From Blastomussa wellsi (Eukaryota > Cnidaria > Anthozoa > Scleractinia > Plerogyridae): DNA of 64,000 nucleotides. The notes under the pieces were generated by a model that saw nothing but the letters and a program-made list of their open reading frames with translations, did no database searches and had not been told where the DNA came from. The translations under genes and the position numbers were made by a program. Shown here in pieces: positions 35,901 through 47,084 of this stretch. The stretch covers positions 11,908,923 through 11,972,922 of the forward strand of contig OX393572.1 of NCBI GenBank assembly GCA_947652115.1. The letters run 5' to 3'. Position 1 is the stretch's first letter. The number at the start of each line of letters is the position of its first letter.

Positions 35901-38900
35901 AACACTAGCTAGCTTAATTTAACTACATGTAAGACAACATAATTATGCAATGGCAATGGGAAAGATCTACAATACAAGAAATTGCGCTTAATACTGTATC
36001 TGGTAACTCTCAAGCATTTTGCACAAGTCTCATGTCTAAAGGTTGAAAACTTAGATCTGACACCTACTCACACCTAAAAATATGTAAACTTGAAGCAGTG
36101 TAAGAAAAGAAATGTTTGTCTAATGACGGAAATTGAATTCTCCAATTTTAAAAGGAGAAAGGACTGGGTCTCCGTCTGCCTGTCTTCTGAAGTGTACAGA
36201 ATGACCTCAGAATGACTTCGGAAATGAAGGGGTCATCTTCAAAAACCCTGATAAAAGTCTCATGCTATTGACTCCGAAAAAGTTGGCATGAACACAGTCG
36301 AGAAACCCAGTAGTCTACGAAGTTATTACAAATAATTTGGAAAAACACAGGACAATTTGACGTGTTATTGATTCAGTTTTTACCTTCTCTCTCCTTTGAA
36401 CTCAAACTTGATGCGTACTGTATTTGACTGCAAAATAGAGAAAATGCATTTATATTTAGATCTATATACACTGCACTAGATAAATTTGTATCAATACCAC
36501 TGGCAATGCAATCCTATCCAAAACACTGATGATCTCAGGCAATTTTAAGTGCAACATTTCTGATTGCTTTTTTAGTTACAAGTAAACTATACTTTGATAA
36601 GTCCACAGGGCAAGATAAAAGAGAAATAACAATGGTACAATGCATAAACTGACCAATTATAAACTTAGTAATGATGAATGATGCCTTTGAACTTTGTAGG
36701 ATAAAGTCACAAATGGACTGCAAGTACAAATTGAAATACTTTCCAAACAGAAAACTATGTCTACAAGGAGTAATGGATCCTTTTTGCGATTAACTGAGCA
36801 AGATTTTACAATAAACAAGGATATAAATTAGCACTTGATCACTTGCCCATGCAAGTCTGAATCGACACTTCACAAAAAGGAGTTCAGAATTTTGAGATTA
36901 CACAGAGTGCAATAGGTCACATGTTTTGATAGTAACTGCTCTAAAATTAAAACAGGCCCCAAGTTTCTGATGTAGGAAAATAGTGTCCTTGCATGGAATA
37001 GGTAGACCATCTTAATTCACAAAGACCTTTAAAACCCTGCTTTTTATCCAAATAGTGTTAAATTTGGGATTGGTTACTAAATAAATATTTAGGTAAGAGT
37101 TTTATTTTTGAACTGAATGTGTTATTGTACCAAGTAAGCTCTTCCTGTTTTGGAATGGACTATTAATGAACTTTGATCCATGTTTGATCTTTTTTAACAA
37201 TCATTTTTGTACTAGCAAAGTACAGGTATATGTAATGACATCTTTGACTATTTGATTGACTCAACCTTTACATCATTCTAGTCTGCCTTGAAGACATTTA
37301 AGCCCCAAAAGTGATCAAAATCAAATTTCTCCAGAGAAATCAATACTGGTACATCATTTCCCACAAAGGTTAAGTGAAATAAGGATCCAAAAGATCAACA
37401 ATAATTATATGACCATTACAAAAATTCTCCCAACTAGTACAATGAGAATTTTGTATGGAGTTTAGTAAGGAGAATTTGTATGTTACCTTACGCTCTGACA
37501 TCACAACATTGCTTGTACTCTGTCTCTTGTGTGTCTGAGATTTAGAGGAATCACTTCCAAGGCTAAGATACCCACTCTCCATGTCATCATCTGTATATCA
37601 TAATTTGTATACCATTTTGAAACAAATATTTATTTGCTATGATATAACTAATATTAAAATAAAACCTTGCAGAAAACAACAGAAAGGAACTATTTAAGGT
37701 CACACAGTACTCCTTGGCCATGAATACCTCCCTCCCACAGTCTTTGGTAAGTATTCATTCCACACACTGGTTCTTCAGTGTTGTGTTGACAGGTGCCTTG
37801 GAGCTGAGCTGTGGCTCGGTTGCCATGGTGACCTCCTTGCTGCTGAGGAGATTGCTGCTCTCCTCTGTCGCTACCTTTACCGCACCTACCCTTCAATACT
37901 TCAATTGGCCTCAAGTTTTAAAAGCTCTTTATCATGAACGTTTGAAAGTTGAAATCTTCTGCTAAAACTTTAGACATACTGGGGAAAGACACAAGTGCAT
38001 AAAATTTGTTTTTATTTTTTATTATTTATTTATTAATAATTGATCGCCTTGCAGCCATGCTGTAGGCCACTGAAGTTAATTCCTTTAAAAAACATGGTTC
38101 TGTCCAAGTTTTCTCCTCAAACAGAACACACTCACAGATAACTGAATTTCACCACTCCCTGATCAGCCAGAACCCTTTGTGTCATATCTGACTTTGGTCT
38201 TTTAATTTCAAGTTTCTTTGAAAGTTAAAAGTAAAATGTTTTTATGCTGAAATTTAGAGTCTTTCCTTTTAAAGCTTATTAAAAATTTGAGGTTACACAA
38301 GACAATCTACAATACACCTAGTTTACATCCCTGCCGTACCAACTCATGAAAGTCTGAATTCTTGGACACAAAAATTGCTTGTTTTTATGCTTCCGAAGGT
38401 TTCCCAAACAAACTCAAGTGTGCTGATTAAAATATGGCAATTTCAATCTGTGGGCCAGTATGAAACTGCACACTCAAAGGAACAATGCTGTGTCCTCTGC
38501 ATTGTTGTGGATATGCATCTTACAAAAAGTGAGAAGCAAGACATTTTCCTCGCCTCAGTCCAGCTCAGTTCACCTGCTACATCCAGATTCTTTGTGTCTT
38601 TTGATACTGCCTTTATTTGGTCAAACTCCTGGAACTCGGCAATTTTGCAAAAAAATGACACACCATATGCATGTCGTTTTTCTTTATTAAATTGCATTTC
38701 ATTTCAAAACACTCTGGCTGTACAGATTGTCCAGGTCATGCAAAGGCAATCTGTTCTATTACAGAAAAAATGAGGTTTTATTCATTAGATGTAGATTTAT
38801 TAAAACTTCTGCTTTGATTCAAATAAAGAAATGAAAAGACAGCTAAACAGAATGATGAGTTGCTCGAAATTCACAAGATGTTTGTGCCACAAGATTTACA

Positions 38901-41900
38901 ATTGTTGTGCGATTACTGAGAACTTTGTCAAAAATATTTCGCGGGATGTCAGCTATAGTCGTCGCACTTCTTGAATATATTTTTTTACATAAATGCATAC
39001 TGATGATGAGTGTGGTATCAAACAGCTAGGAGTTACTTTTGCGACTAGCTGCCAGCACATCACAGGTATTACTCCTTAGCATTCTGTAATTTGCCCCAAC
39101 AATTTGCTTGTATCCATTTACAATCATGTGTGGAATAAAGTGAGAGTAAAGTGTCTTGTCCAACAACACAACACCACAACCCCAGCAGGACTCGAACTTG
39201 GACAACTAATTCAGCATACTAACTATTTGGCTACAATAAAATCTCTCAACATTTATAACTTGCCAGCTGGAATTCATTTGCTCTACTCATGTGGACTTGC
39301 TCTATATTTCTAGTCTAAGCTGTTCCAAGTACTTGTACATCAAAAAACTGTTGTAAAAGATTCCATTCGAATGGTGCAGGAAAAACATTTTTTTCCATGG
39401 CATATTAAATTATAGCCTTTGCATTGCCTCTTAATGAATTGGAGAAGACAACATGAAACACAACAAAATTACCATTTCAGTTCACTGTCTCTGTACAGTT
39501 CACACTCAATTTGTAATTGTTCTTTTGCAAACATTGACTAAGAAAGCGACCGGGATGTACAAGAAGAAGGATACCTCATTTTTTGCATGGCTTTATAGTG
39601 AGCCACTTTTGCCACCATGTCATAGTTACATGGCATTTGTTTGTTTCACTGATTAGGTCCAAATGGAATGCCACAAAACCAATCAACAGCTAAATTATTG
39701 CAGTCAGAAGTTGAATTCCATTTATTTTCCACATATTCTGAAAAAAATCTTGCCTACATGTAATAATTAACCCATTTATACAAGCTATTGCAGAGTTCTA
39801 ACAAGCTATTTCTTATAAATTTTATTATAATCCCTGCAGAAAAAAAAACCAGTCACTTATTAAAAATTAAAACTAAAAAACCTTTAAAGATCACTTTATA
39901 ATACGGTACATTTGTAGAACAACAATGAAAGTGTTAATTAAAACTTTGGCCATAAATAATTTTTTATACCGGCACATGCACATACATAGCAATTGCGTCA
40001 TATAGGCCAGGGATATAGCTAAGAATAAACTAACTAACTAGAACAATTTCAATATTTTAAAATTCAGCCTAAAACAATAGGCACCACTGTTAGGCTCTGG
40101 GGAATAAATCCCACAAACTCTACAATTTATACCCTGGAGCCTTGTGCTGAGGTCTATTGTTTTAGACTGAATTTTAAAATATCGAAATTAGTCTTACTAT
40201 TAAAAACGCTTCATTAAAACAACCAGATCTCCTGGTAATTGACCCACATTTGTTTTCTTGTGAAATTTCAGCTCTTTTTCAACTGGTGAACTTAGTCTGT
40301 AGCCATTTACATCTACAATGAAAACTCTTTTTAATCCCTTGAGTAACTTCGGTAGGTTTTTATAAATCAACAGCATATGGTATACATTATATCTGGTGCC
40401 CTTTCATTCAGCCAACTGAATCAAATTCTACTTAGGTTTCCAACGTGCAGTTCCATAAATTATCCATACCTCCCACATGGAAGGGCTTGTCCTAAGACCC
40501 CCACCCCCCTGGAAATTCCAGTTTACACCTTCGCCACAAATAGAGGTTGGGTGCCCAGGAATCTGGGGCTGGAGCTTTCGACCCCAAACCCAGATACACT
40601 CCAATAGCCTGCCCTACCCGCAACCCAGCCACGAGCCCCCACCTGCCTAACCCAGCCCCAGCCCTCGCACCCGTCACACTGAACTTCAATTGGAAGTTCA
40701 GTGGAAGAAGACAACGAAGAACAATAATAAATGCCATGCTAAAACGCCACGCCATAAATAAAAGTGGGAAGGAGGGAGGGAACACTAAAAATTGCGAGCT
40801 ACAAAATTGCCCTGTACGCTGAGTAAAGCTACAAGCACATGCTATGGCACACACATAAAACGCGTCAGAATACCGCCGACCCTGCGAATGCAAGAAATGC
40901 CCTGACAACAGCCCAGAACTGCAGCATGATGGTAGCAACACCGCAAATGCAAAGGCCCCTGAGCCCCGCATGGCTGGCCAATGAAAGCTGCCACACCAAC
41001 CACTGAGCAAACTTGCTCCTTGTCATTAACGCTTTTCAACTGCCATCAGTGTTATTGAAAGCACAACTACAAGGGAAGGAAAATTGGCTGAAGAAACTAA
41101 TTGGGAGGTCAAAAAAATGGGGGGACAATTGCAGCATTCACTATCCTTGAAAGGACATCACTTCTGATTCAAGTCATCAAGAGGTTCGAAAAATTGGCAT
41201 TTCACAACAACAAAAAAATTAGAGAAAATGAAGCAACAAGCAACCCAAGACATCACACAGATCTTGGCAGCTCTCCATTACCAGACTGGTGAAATGTTTT
41301 CCGGTTTCATCTCAGACAGCTCTCAAAGGGGGTATAAAAATGCGCAACCTAAAGAGACACTTGTTTACTCAAGCTGCATTTTCACATGCTGTTCAGCAGT
41401 TAATGAGTACCTCAGAGTAAATTAATATGCAAATTAACCTCTGCCATCGAATCACTTGCTCTTTTAGTTGTGCTTTCCAAAATCAATTCTTGAACACATG
41501 GTCTTGATTTTTGTGATCTATATCTTGTGACGGTATAAAATAACATCCCCATGATAATTATCATTTTCATGGTAAAATTTTTGTGAACTGGCAAATTAAG
41601 GTAGTGTTGTTTGGTAGATGACAATGTCTGATCATCGACTTTTCAAAATAAAAAACATTTAGCAAATTTAAGAGGTACACATATCTAATTTAAGACAGTT
41701 TGACATCACACTTATGAAAGATAAATGCTACTTAATTTTGCCCTTCGAAATATATTTGACTTTTAGTGGTAGCGTCAAGTTCACTTAGATTTTATTGTCA
41801 AGAAAATTTAAATCAATTTGAAAATTACAGTAATATGTATTCTAGACGGAAAAGATTGAGACGAGACAGAATAATTATTAGTCACTTCAATGTTCATATG

Positions 41901-43592
41901 ATGAAACAAATTATTAAATTTAAGTCTGTGCAGATTATATGAGCTATTTTTAATTCTTTTGTGTGAATTAATTTAAACTGATCCAGATAAAACTACTTGC
42001 TTTAGGAATCAGGTCTCGGATAACAAAATGAATTTTAAGAAGTACAGTAAGCTTCTTATGGCAAGGTCCACATAAAAGTGAAGTTTAATAAATGCAACGA
42101 GATCTGCAAAGCCAACCTGCTAAGAGCTAATTTTCAATTTGTCTGTCGTCTCGTTTTGGAAGGTACTAGAAAAGCAGATGATCACGTCCAATATTGTTGC
42201 TCATGACAGTACATTTTAATTTTTATCCAAAGAACCATTATCACAGCTAGCAGGGAAAAATGTAACATTTTGCTCAAACATTTCTTAACGTGTGGCTGTT
42301 GATCTTTTTTAAAAGGAATAAACACTCTAAGACACAATTCCCTCCTACATAAACACACCAAAATGGAAATGGCATATTATTATAATTTCTAAGCGAAAAA
42401 CGACTTTTATTTATAATTTCACCTATGAGGCTCGCTTTTCCCAAATATGGAAGTAAAATTCTGGCCGGATGATAATTTCGTTAATCGAAAAAAGTCGAGA
42501 TCGTGAATGGTTATCCCCATGTTGTGTTTGTACAGTTTACACAAACAACTGACACAAAGGTTTGGGTGCATTTTAGAAAACAGAACACTCAAGGCTGAAG
42601 ACCACATTTCACTCATATCACTATTATTCTATAGGCAGTGTTTTTCTGTTCGATCAAATGTTCAGCACGCGACAACACGTACCTGAAAAATACAATAATA
42701 AAAATACTATCGGCTGACATACGGTTTTAACGATTGATCTCCGAAAAGCTATCGGAGAAAGTCGGCAGTTTTAAATCTAAACACTTAAAGAAGTCTTTAC
42801 TTCATTGTTAAATGGACTGTGAAAAACAGCGAAGAATCATTTGTACGTAAACTCGCACTCCGGGTAGTTCATTCATTTAAAATGTTTACCCTGTGCCTGC
42901 TCGCCTGCATACTGACAAAAGTATTGCAACTGCACATTTGTCTGAAACTGTTTCTCTTTTTGTTGTTGTTTTCGTCGCCGATTTAGCATTTGCGGATCTC
43001 CGTTAATTTCCAAAGTCACGATCGACAAAGTTGTCTATGATAAGTGGTTTCCAAAAGTTCCCTTGCGTATAAATTTTAAGATGCCATCAGTCGGAAACGA
43101 GTCTGGAAAGACCTGCAAGACCACGTTCCGCAACAAATCTGTGAGCTTAGCGTGTTGAAATTCAGCAGAGATAAATTATGAGAATTAGAGTCTGCAAAAC
43201 ACGAAATGTCACACGATCAGCGGGCGAGAAAAAGCTCTTGATAAACCAGAATGCACGTGCGACCAACAACGTATCCTCTCGTCTTCTCGTAAACCGAAAC
43301 GGAAATTTACACACACACATCGTACACAAATACTTTCTCTATGCAGAACGTTTCCTCGCCGCATATTATCAAAACAGAAAGCTATGACACAATGTACTTT
43401 GTTAGGAAACGACGACAAAAATATTTTAATTCCAAATCTTATAAGTTTATTTCCTAGCTGAGCTAAAACGACACAAAATACACACGTCCTCGACGTTTGG
43501 CAAGTAAATTAGATTCCCGGTCTTCTCGAAAATAAAACAAACCAGCGCATTAATATCAGCTAGAAAAATCGCAAATACGTTAACTCACCCAT
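21552..43592 (-). CDS. MAP3K3: MAP kinase kinase kinase 2/3 (MEKK2/3), complete, 21 coding exons
   Basis: A Ser/Thr kinase that phosphorylates MAP2Ks such as MEK5, feeding the ERK5, JNK and p38 pathways. Exons: 43592-43589, 37590-37487, 36427-36384, 34946-34847, 34251-34027, 33499-33453, 32583-32361, 32062-32024, 30183-30124, 29221-29157, 28725-28652, 28174-28088, 27519-27310, 26273-26212, 26128-26042, 25820-25695, 25190-25061, 24057-23987, 23668-23565, 22851-22687, 21624-21552. All phases agree and the total is 2,100 nt (699 aa plus TGA). Domains: PB1 about 39-117, a Ser/Pro-rich linker, and a kinase domain about 435-690. Human MEKK2 and MEKK3 are about 620-626 aa; the extra length is in the linker. 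Landmarks shared with MEKK3 from memory: [16 protein letters not shown], and the whole kinase. Every intron is GT-AG except intron 18 (GC-AG). Whether the vertebrate counterpart is MEKK2 or MEKK3 is not decided; a single invertebrate ancestor is likely. Confidence 0.96.
23719..23972. repeat. Satellite array, about 105-bp unit, 2.4 copies, in MAP3K intron 18
   Basis: Units start at 23719, 23825 and 23926 (periods 106 and 101). Each contains GCTTTCATTTGAA, an AGGGTTTCATCC-like block, GTTAGAACCACCTTGTACAG and AGTACCACAT. The array ends about 15 bp from the GC donor of exon 18. A related inverted copy lies at 19495-19665, so this is a dispersed family. Confidence 0.85.
24084..24329. mobile_element. 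246-bp foldback element in MAP3K intron 17
   Basis: The ends read TTACAGCGCGACG and its near-perfect reverse complement. The arms stay inverted through GTGGCCACCC, AACAAACT and GCCAATCAGAGAG, so each arm carries a CCAAT-type motif. No clear target duplication. Superfamily unknown. Confidence 0.65.
24821..24935. repeat. Penelope-type terminal fragment (MAP3K intron 17)
   Basis: Shares the block GGTAAGTTTCTAAAGAAACT, CGGTGGGAAGTATAAC and TCAACTGGGTTGATAATG with 32955-33088 and 60486-60610. On sequence style I relate it to the terminal (pseudo-LTR) region of Penelope-like elements; that link is inference. Confidence 0.55.
26828..26853. repeat. Poly-C / poly-A run in MAP3K intron 13
   Basis: A run of C followed directly by a run of A. 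Its length is prone to assembly error. Confidence 0.85.
27310..33499 (-). CDS. MAP3K3: MAP3K exons 6-13: low-complexity linker with conserved short motifs
   Basis: Exons 33499-33453, 32583-32361, 32062-32024, 30183-30124, 29221-29157, 28725-28652, 28174-28088 and 27519-27310 encode residues about 160-427. They are rich in Ser, Pro and basic residues. Motifs shared with MEKK2/3 are RNSPPPGF (about 215-222) and GEGEFIPES (about 250-258). RRRSHT (341-346) fits a basophilic-kinase or 14-3-3-type site (RxxS, RxRxxT), which is inference. A poly-Ser run ([11 protein letters not shown]) lies in exon 13. These exons were placed by phase and splice signals plus the motifs; the short ones (39, 47 and 60 nt) rest mostly on phase. 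Confidence 0.85.
28316..28612. repeat. 76-bp tandem repeat, four units with 152-bp higher-order pattern (MAP3K intron 11)
   Basis: Units start at 28316, 28392, 28468 and 28544, exactly 76 bp apart. Units 1 and 3 share GTGCAAAGAACTACAGCTGC; units 2 and 4 share an AAAGGGCT block at the same place. The array therefore grew by duplication of a dimer. Confidence 0.85.
29681..30049. mobile_element. hAT-like non-autonomous element with CAGGG ends (MAP3K intron 9)
   Basis: Starts CAGGGTTT and ends ACCCTG. The interior (GTTGCCA and TAGTTGCCAGATTGCATTA blocks) is shared with 60951 to about 61633. CAGGG termini are common in hAT elements. A matching 8-bp target duplication was not found, so the superfamily is tentative. 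Confidence 0.5.
30298..30704. mobile_element. Putative short inverted-repeat element (MAP3K intron 8)
   Basis: The ends share TGTTTACACG in inverted orientation (imperfect over about 20 bp), and the interior is rich in GTTTTC motifs. No target duplication identified. Confidence 0.4.
30770..31560. mobile_element. Two decayed SINE family 1 copies in opposite orientation
   Basis: About 30770-31050 carries the body in plus orientation (CCACCCAGGGGTATAAATGG, CTAGCATCCCAT). About 31370-31560 carries it in minus orientation (GCAGGGTTACCCC, CACCTGGGTGG, AAGAACACAATGCA). Neither retains a good A/B-box head. Both lie in MAP3K intron 8. Confidence 0.6.
31585..31880 (+). mobile_element. tRNA-headed SINE, family 1 (well-preserved copy)
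   Basis: Head with A-box-like TGGCCTAATGGTTAGTGCA (about 31596-31614) and B box GGTTCGAGCC (31639-31648), then a body shared with 6403-6645 and 63654-63945. The tRNA spacing fits an internal RNA polymerase III promoter. It lies in MAP3K intron 8, antisense to the gene. Confidence 0.8.
32955..33088. mobile_element. Small Penelope-type insertion ending in an 80-bp perfect palindrome, with 14-bp target duplication
   Basis: The identical 14-mer TACTTGTGAGAAAG lies at 32941-32954 and 33089-33102. The insert begins with the same block as 24821-24935 and then folds back on itself: 33010-33049 is exactly reverse-complementary to 33050-33089. It lies in MAP3K intron 6. Confidence 0.8.
34027..37590 (-). 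CDS. MAP3K3: MAP3K exons 2-5: N-terminus and PB1 domain
   Basis: Exons 37590-37487, 36427-36384, 34946-34847 and 34251-34027. PB1 runs from [14 protein letters not shown] (about residue 38) through [29 protein letters not shown] and [17 protein letters not shown] to TSLRILL (about 117). The basic start and the acidic [10 protein letters not shown] loop fit the PB1 family; in MEKK2/3 this domain pairs with the PB1 of MEK5. The following residues are a Ser/Asn-rich linker. Confidence 0.93.
37591..43588 (-). other. MAP3K intron 1 (about 6 kb)
   Basis: Apart from the SINE near 39.1 kb, no exon or recognisable element is seen. A pyrimidine/purine-biased stretch lies at 40490-40680. First introns of this size often carry regulatory DNA; nothing specific can be named here. 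Confidence 0.6.
39025..39240 (-). mobile_element. Decayed SINE family 1 copy (MAP3K intron 1)
   Basis: Shares AGCTAGGAGT, GAGAGTAAAGTGTCTTG and AGGACTCGAAC with the better copies at 6403 and 63654; the remainder is heavily diverged. Confidence 0.6.
43589..43592 (-). CDS. MAP3K3: MAP3K exon 1: start codon plus one base
   Basis: The minus strand reads GAAATGG|GTGAGT, a perfect donor one base after the ATG. Joined to the exon at 37590 it gives codons M-D-D-D-M-E-S-G-Y, and only this choice makes the full reading frame consistent. An internal ATG in exon 2 (codon 5) could also start translation if exon 1 is not used. The 5' UTR and promoter would lie to the right of 43592, up to roughly 44 kb. 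Confidence 0.7.
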
Positions 43593-46500
43593 TTCAAAAT
43601 CTCCTCTCTTCACTCACAGGAAAATTTCCTGAGTGTCTACACTCCACTGCACACGGCAGAATCCATCAGAGATTCATTGCATGAAGTATTTTGAGATTCC
43701 CTTCGTCGAGTCGTCTGCGAAACTGACCTGTATGCGTGAGCAAAATCACAATTTAGTTACGCAGTAATTGATATTCCGTTTTTTATTCTTTCACAGATAC
43801 TAAATACAGTGCAGTAGCCTCCAGCGGGGCATTTTAAAGATCACTTGTTGACAATAGCAAAACAGAAAATATACAAACCAAATTTATAAAACTTGCCTTG
43901 CAAGAAACCCGCAAACACGAACAAGACAGTGACCTTCCGAGCGCGTCGCTTTAAATAACATGCGAAGATTTGTTTAAATGCGAAACGTCATACAACTGTG
44001 TATCTTGTCCTGCCATCAAAAAGAGTCAGTTGCATTGTTTCCAAGTAACTCTTGTCGCCACAAGAGAAGTTTGAGTCCATAGTTTATCGTGGGAAAATAT
44101 ACAGAATGATAATTTATGAAAGCTCGATTTGCTGTCGGATACGATCCCGTCCCAGATCTCTATAGGTGAAAATAACCTCACGGTTGGAACGCCTGGTAGC
44201 TTCTAACATTCGGGTAATTTTCGTAGTCATCGTAAAATTCCGCTCCGGAAAGTTCTCGGATAAATGTCGCTAACTTCCCAGAGGATCCGGGACCTATAAT
44301 TTATTTTTTTTCGAAGAAGCAAGCTAAAGTAGATGAATTTTAGCTATAATCAAAACATTACATTTATTTAAGAAAAACATGAAAAATATACTTGACAAAA
44401 CAGCAGTGACAAATTATCCTTCTAACAAAAATTATGTTTAATTTTATTACTTCTTTGATCATTTGAATGAGAACTAAAATAATAATAATAATAATAACAA
44501 TAATAATAATAATAATAATAATAACAATAATAATAATAATAACAATAATAATAACAATAATAACTGAATGTAATTGTTATGTGATTATTTTGAATGTTTT
44601 TTTAAAAAATTGATGATTTGTAAATAGGTTTTCTGATGAGATTTTAATAAAATTTATTTATTATTATTATGTAGTAATAATAATAGTACAATAATCTAGC
44701 TAAGTTGCAGTTGACCTCAGCATAAAAGGGATCTATAACTTCAAGCATTTTTTTGCTTTTCTATAGACTCCCTCATCGCTTTCCAATTTGGCAATGAATC
44801 TTTTATAAGATAAACATTGTATTGGTGATGAAAGCAATAAAATGAAATGAAATCAAATATCACGATCAAGCGTCACGTATCATATTACGTGATATCAACA
44901 CGCCTAATTCTGTATCGTTACATGCAAGAAATAGATTGTATCAAAATTCGACCCCTATTTGTGAAAATTAATTCCCAAAGGAATTAGCCTTTACGAGTTG
45001 GAAAAAATTAATAATTAATAAAATCTTTCAAATTTGAAATTGAACATTTACAAATGGGGCTGACTAAACTGTTCTGCTGAATATATTTCAAAGCACTTTT
45101 TAAAATATTGTCCACTGCTATTTGTGAACATTGATTCAAATTTCTTGATTTTAGATCGTTTAATAATTAACCAATTTTCACACCCTCAGGTGCTCCAACT
45201 TGGAAAAGTGTGACATTTCTGTGTTCTTTAATTCCTGAAAACTCATCCTTGAAAGAAATAAAGTCTTTAAGCAGAGAAACTATCTTTATTTTTTTTTCAA
45301 CATGTCCGAGTTTGCCCGTGCAGTACGTTAAATGTCATTTTTTTCAGAACGGCCATTCGAAACACGGCCCGTTAAACCAGGCTTGGAACATTGAATATTA
45401 TTTTCAAACAAAAAATGGAATTCCACAAGTAACTCCTGCGCCCAGTTATCAATCGACAAAACTCGCCTTTCTAGGGAAAACTTTATTCGTGAAAATTAAT
45501 TCCCAAAGAAATTAGCTTGAACGAGTTGTAGTGAAGTTAAATGTCATTAAATAGAACGGCCATTAAAAAAAACGGCGTTTTATTTCTTTGAAATAGTTTT
45601 GGACCATTGCATATTGTTTGAATAACGAAATTCTACAAACAGCTTGTCGCTCGTTCGTCTATTTATAAATCCACAAAAATCTGACAGGTTGCAATCGAGT
45701 CCATAACTTTCTCTCTGATCGTTAGAGCGTTCATTAATGTAAAATTATTCTAGATCTTTGCGCACGTGGATATGACAATTGAAAACAATACCATGAATCA
45801 TGAAGAAGACTCTCTTGTCAACACGAAACGTTTAATACATTAAAGGCCGAAATTTATACCCAATTATCTCGCAAGTATGTTTTTATCGTATTTATATCCC
45901 CCGAAATCTCAGCCTCAAAAATTTAGATAACACGTTCATACATTTTTTTCAAACTTTTCCAACATCGAGGCAACTATGGAAGGAACAATCTGCGTTGAGC
46001 GATTCCTGCAGGTGTTCCTATTACAACTCCGATGCCATTATAACACTAATCATAACAATTTTTCAACCTTCTTTTACTGTCGTAATCGTTTCTCGATAGC
46101 GTTAGTAATGGTGACGTAGTGAATTCTCAAAGTTGAGTGGTGTTGCCCCTGAAAAATCCAGTCGATTCACCTTAATCTCTTGCTCAAATAATGTCATTAG
46201 GCTACACAATGGAACAATTAAATCTTAATCAAGAAATGCAAAAAGGGTGTCATTTGACGGGGAAACGCACTGATTTGAAGTGTGACTATTTCCGACAATT
46301 TCTGATGTATCTAAGCTGTTTTGAAAGTTTTCGATCAATTTACGAAGATAACCGAAAATTCTCGTGGAAATACCGACATGACGCAAACCACTCGAGAGTC
46401 AAACTCACTTAAAGGTCATACATAATTATTTTCAAAACATTGCCGAGTTCAAACAAGGAAATCTGAAAAATTGTAAGGACTTATGTTTGCGGTGGATTTT

Positions 46501-47084
46501 TTTAAATCGCAAACAATAACACGTACAGGAATTTTTCAAAAGTCTTACCTCCATGTGTAAAACTAAAATGTAAATTAGACGGTGTTCAAGGATGAGAGCC
46601 AACTCTCTCTCAATTTTTAAGTAAGCCATCTTAACACACTGGAAAATTTGACTTTACTCGGCTCTGGCATTTTGCAAACTCAGGAACGTGCGCTTCTTTT
46701 AATTTGGATCAACTTTTGTTGCGATAATTTAATTCCTTACGCAGTTAGCCCTGTTATGACTAGGAGTTGGAGTTGTACTGAAGTTAATTGTAATAAGTCT
46801 GTTCGAAACTGAACTGAATAGCGTTATGAAATGAGTCCGAAATAGTTTTGGATTATTTTCTTAAAAATGGAATTAGGTGACAAATAGGCGCGCACAGAAC
46901 CAATAAGAACTGAGAATTTTGTTATGGGCAAAACAAAGCATAAACACGTTTTTCTGAGTTAGGATTAATGTCACTAGTGTCTTGAGTATTCAAATTGGGA
47001 AGGGTTGGGTTTCAGATTTGATTGCTTTAAATTATACTTATAACCATGCGATGTGCAGTCACGAAGGGCGGCAGACGATTTCCG
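43593..47084. other. Upstream region of the MAP3K gene, no further gene seen
   Basis: The MAP3K promoter and 5' UTR should lie within the first few hundred bases. A direct repeat containing AAAATTAATTCCCAAAG occurs at about 44963-45000 and 45490-45530. A single end resembling the TTAA element at 50236-50971 lies near 46110-46175. A piece resembling the 47-48 kb array units lies near 46315-46390. Confidence 0.5.
44478..44570. repeat. AAT microsatellite
   Basis: Roughly 90 bp of AAT/AAC triplets. Further TTA/TAA triplets occur near 44655-44690. Confidence 0.9.

Noticed and set aside
40492..41010. 172-codon minus-strand open frame in MAP3K intron 1
   Set aside because: Cys-, Gly- and Phe-rich composition, no recognisable domain, and two other long frames overlap it.
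45210..45515. 101-codon plus-strand open frame
   Set aside because: No motifs, and it covers one member of a direct repeat seen at 44.96 kb.
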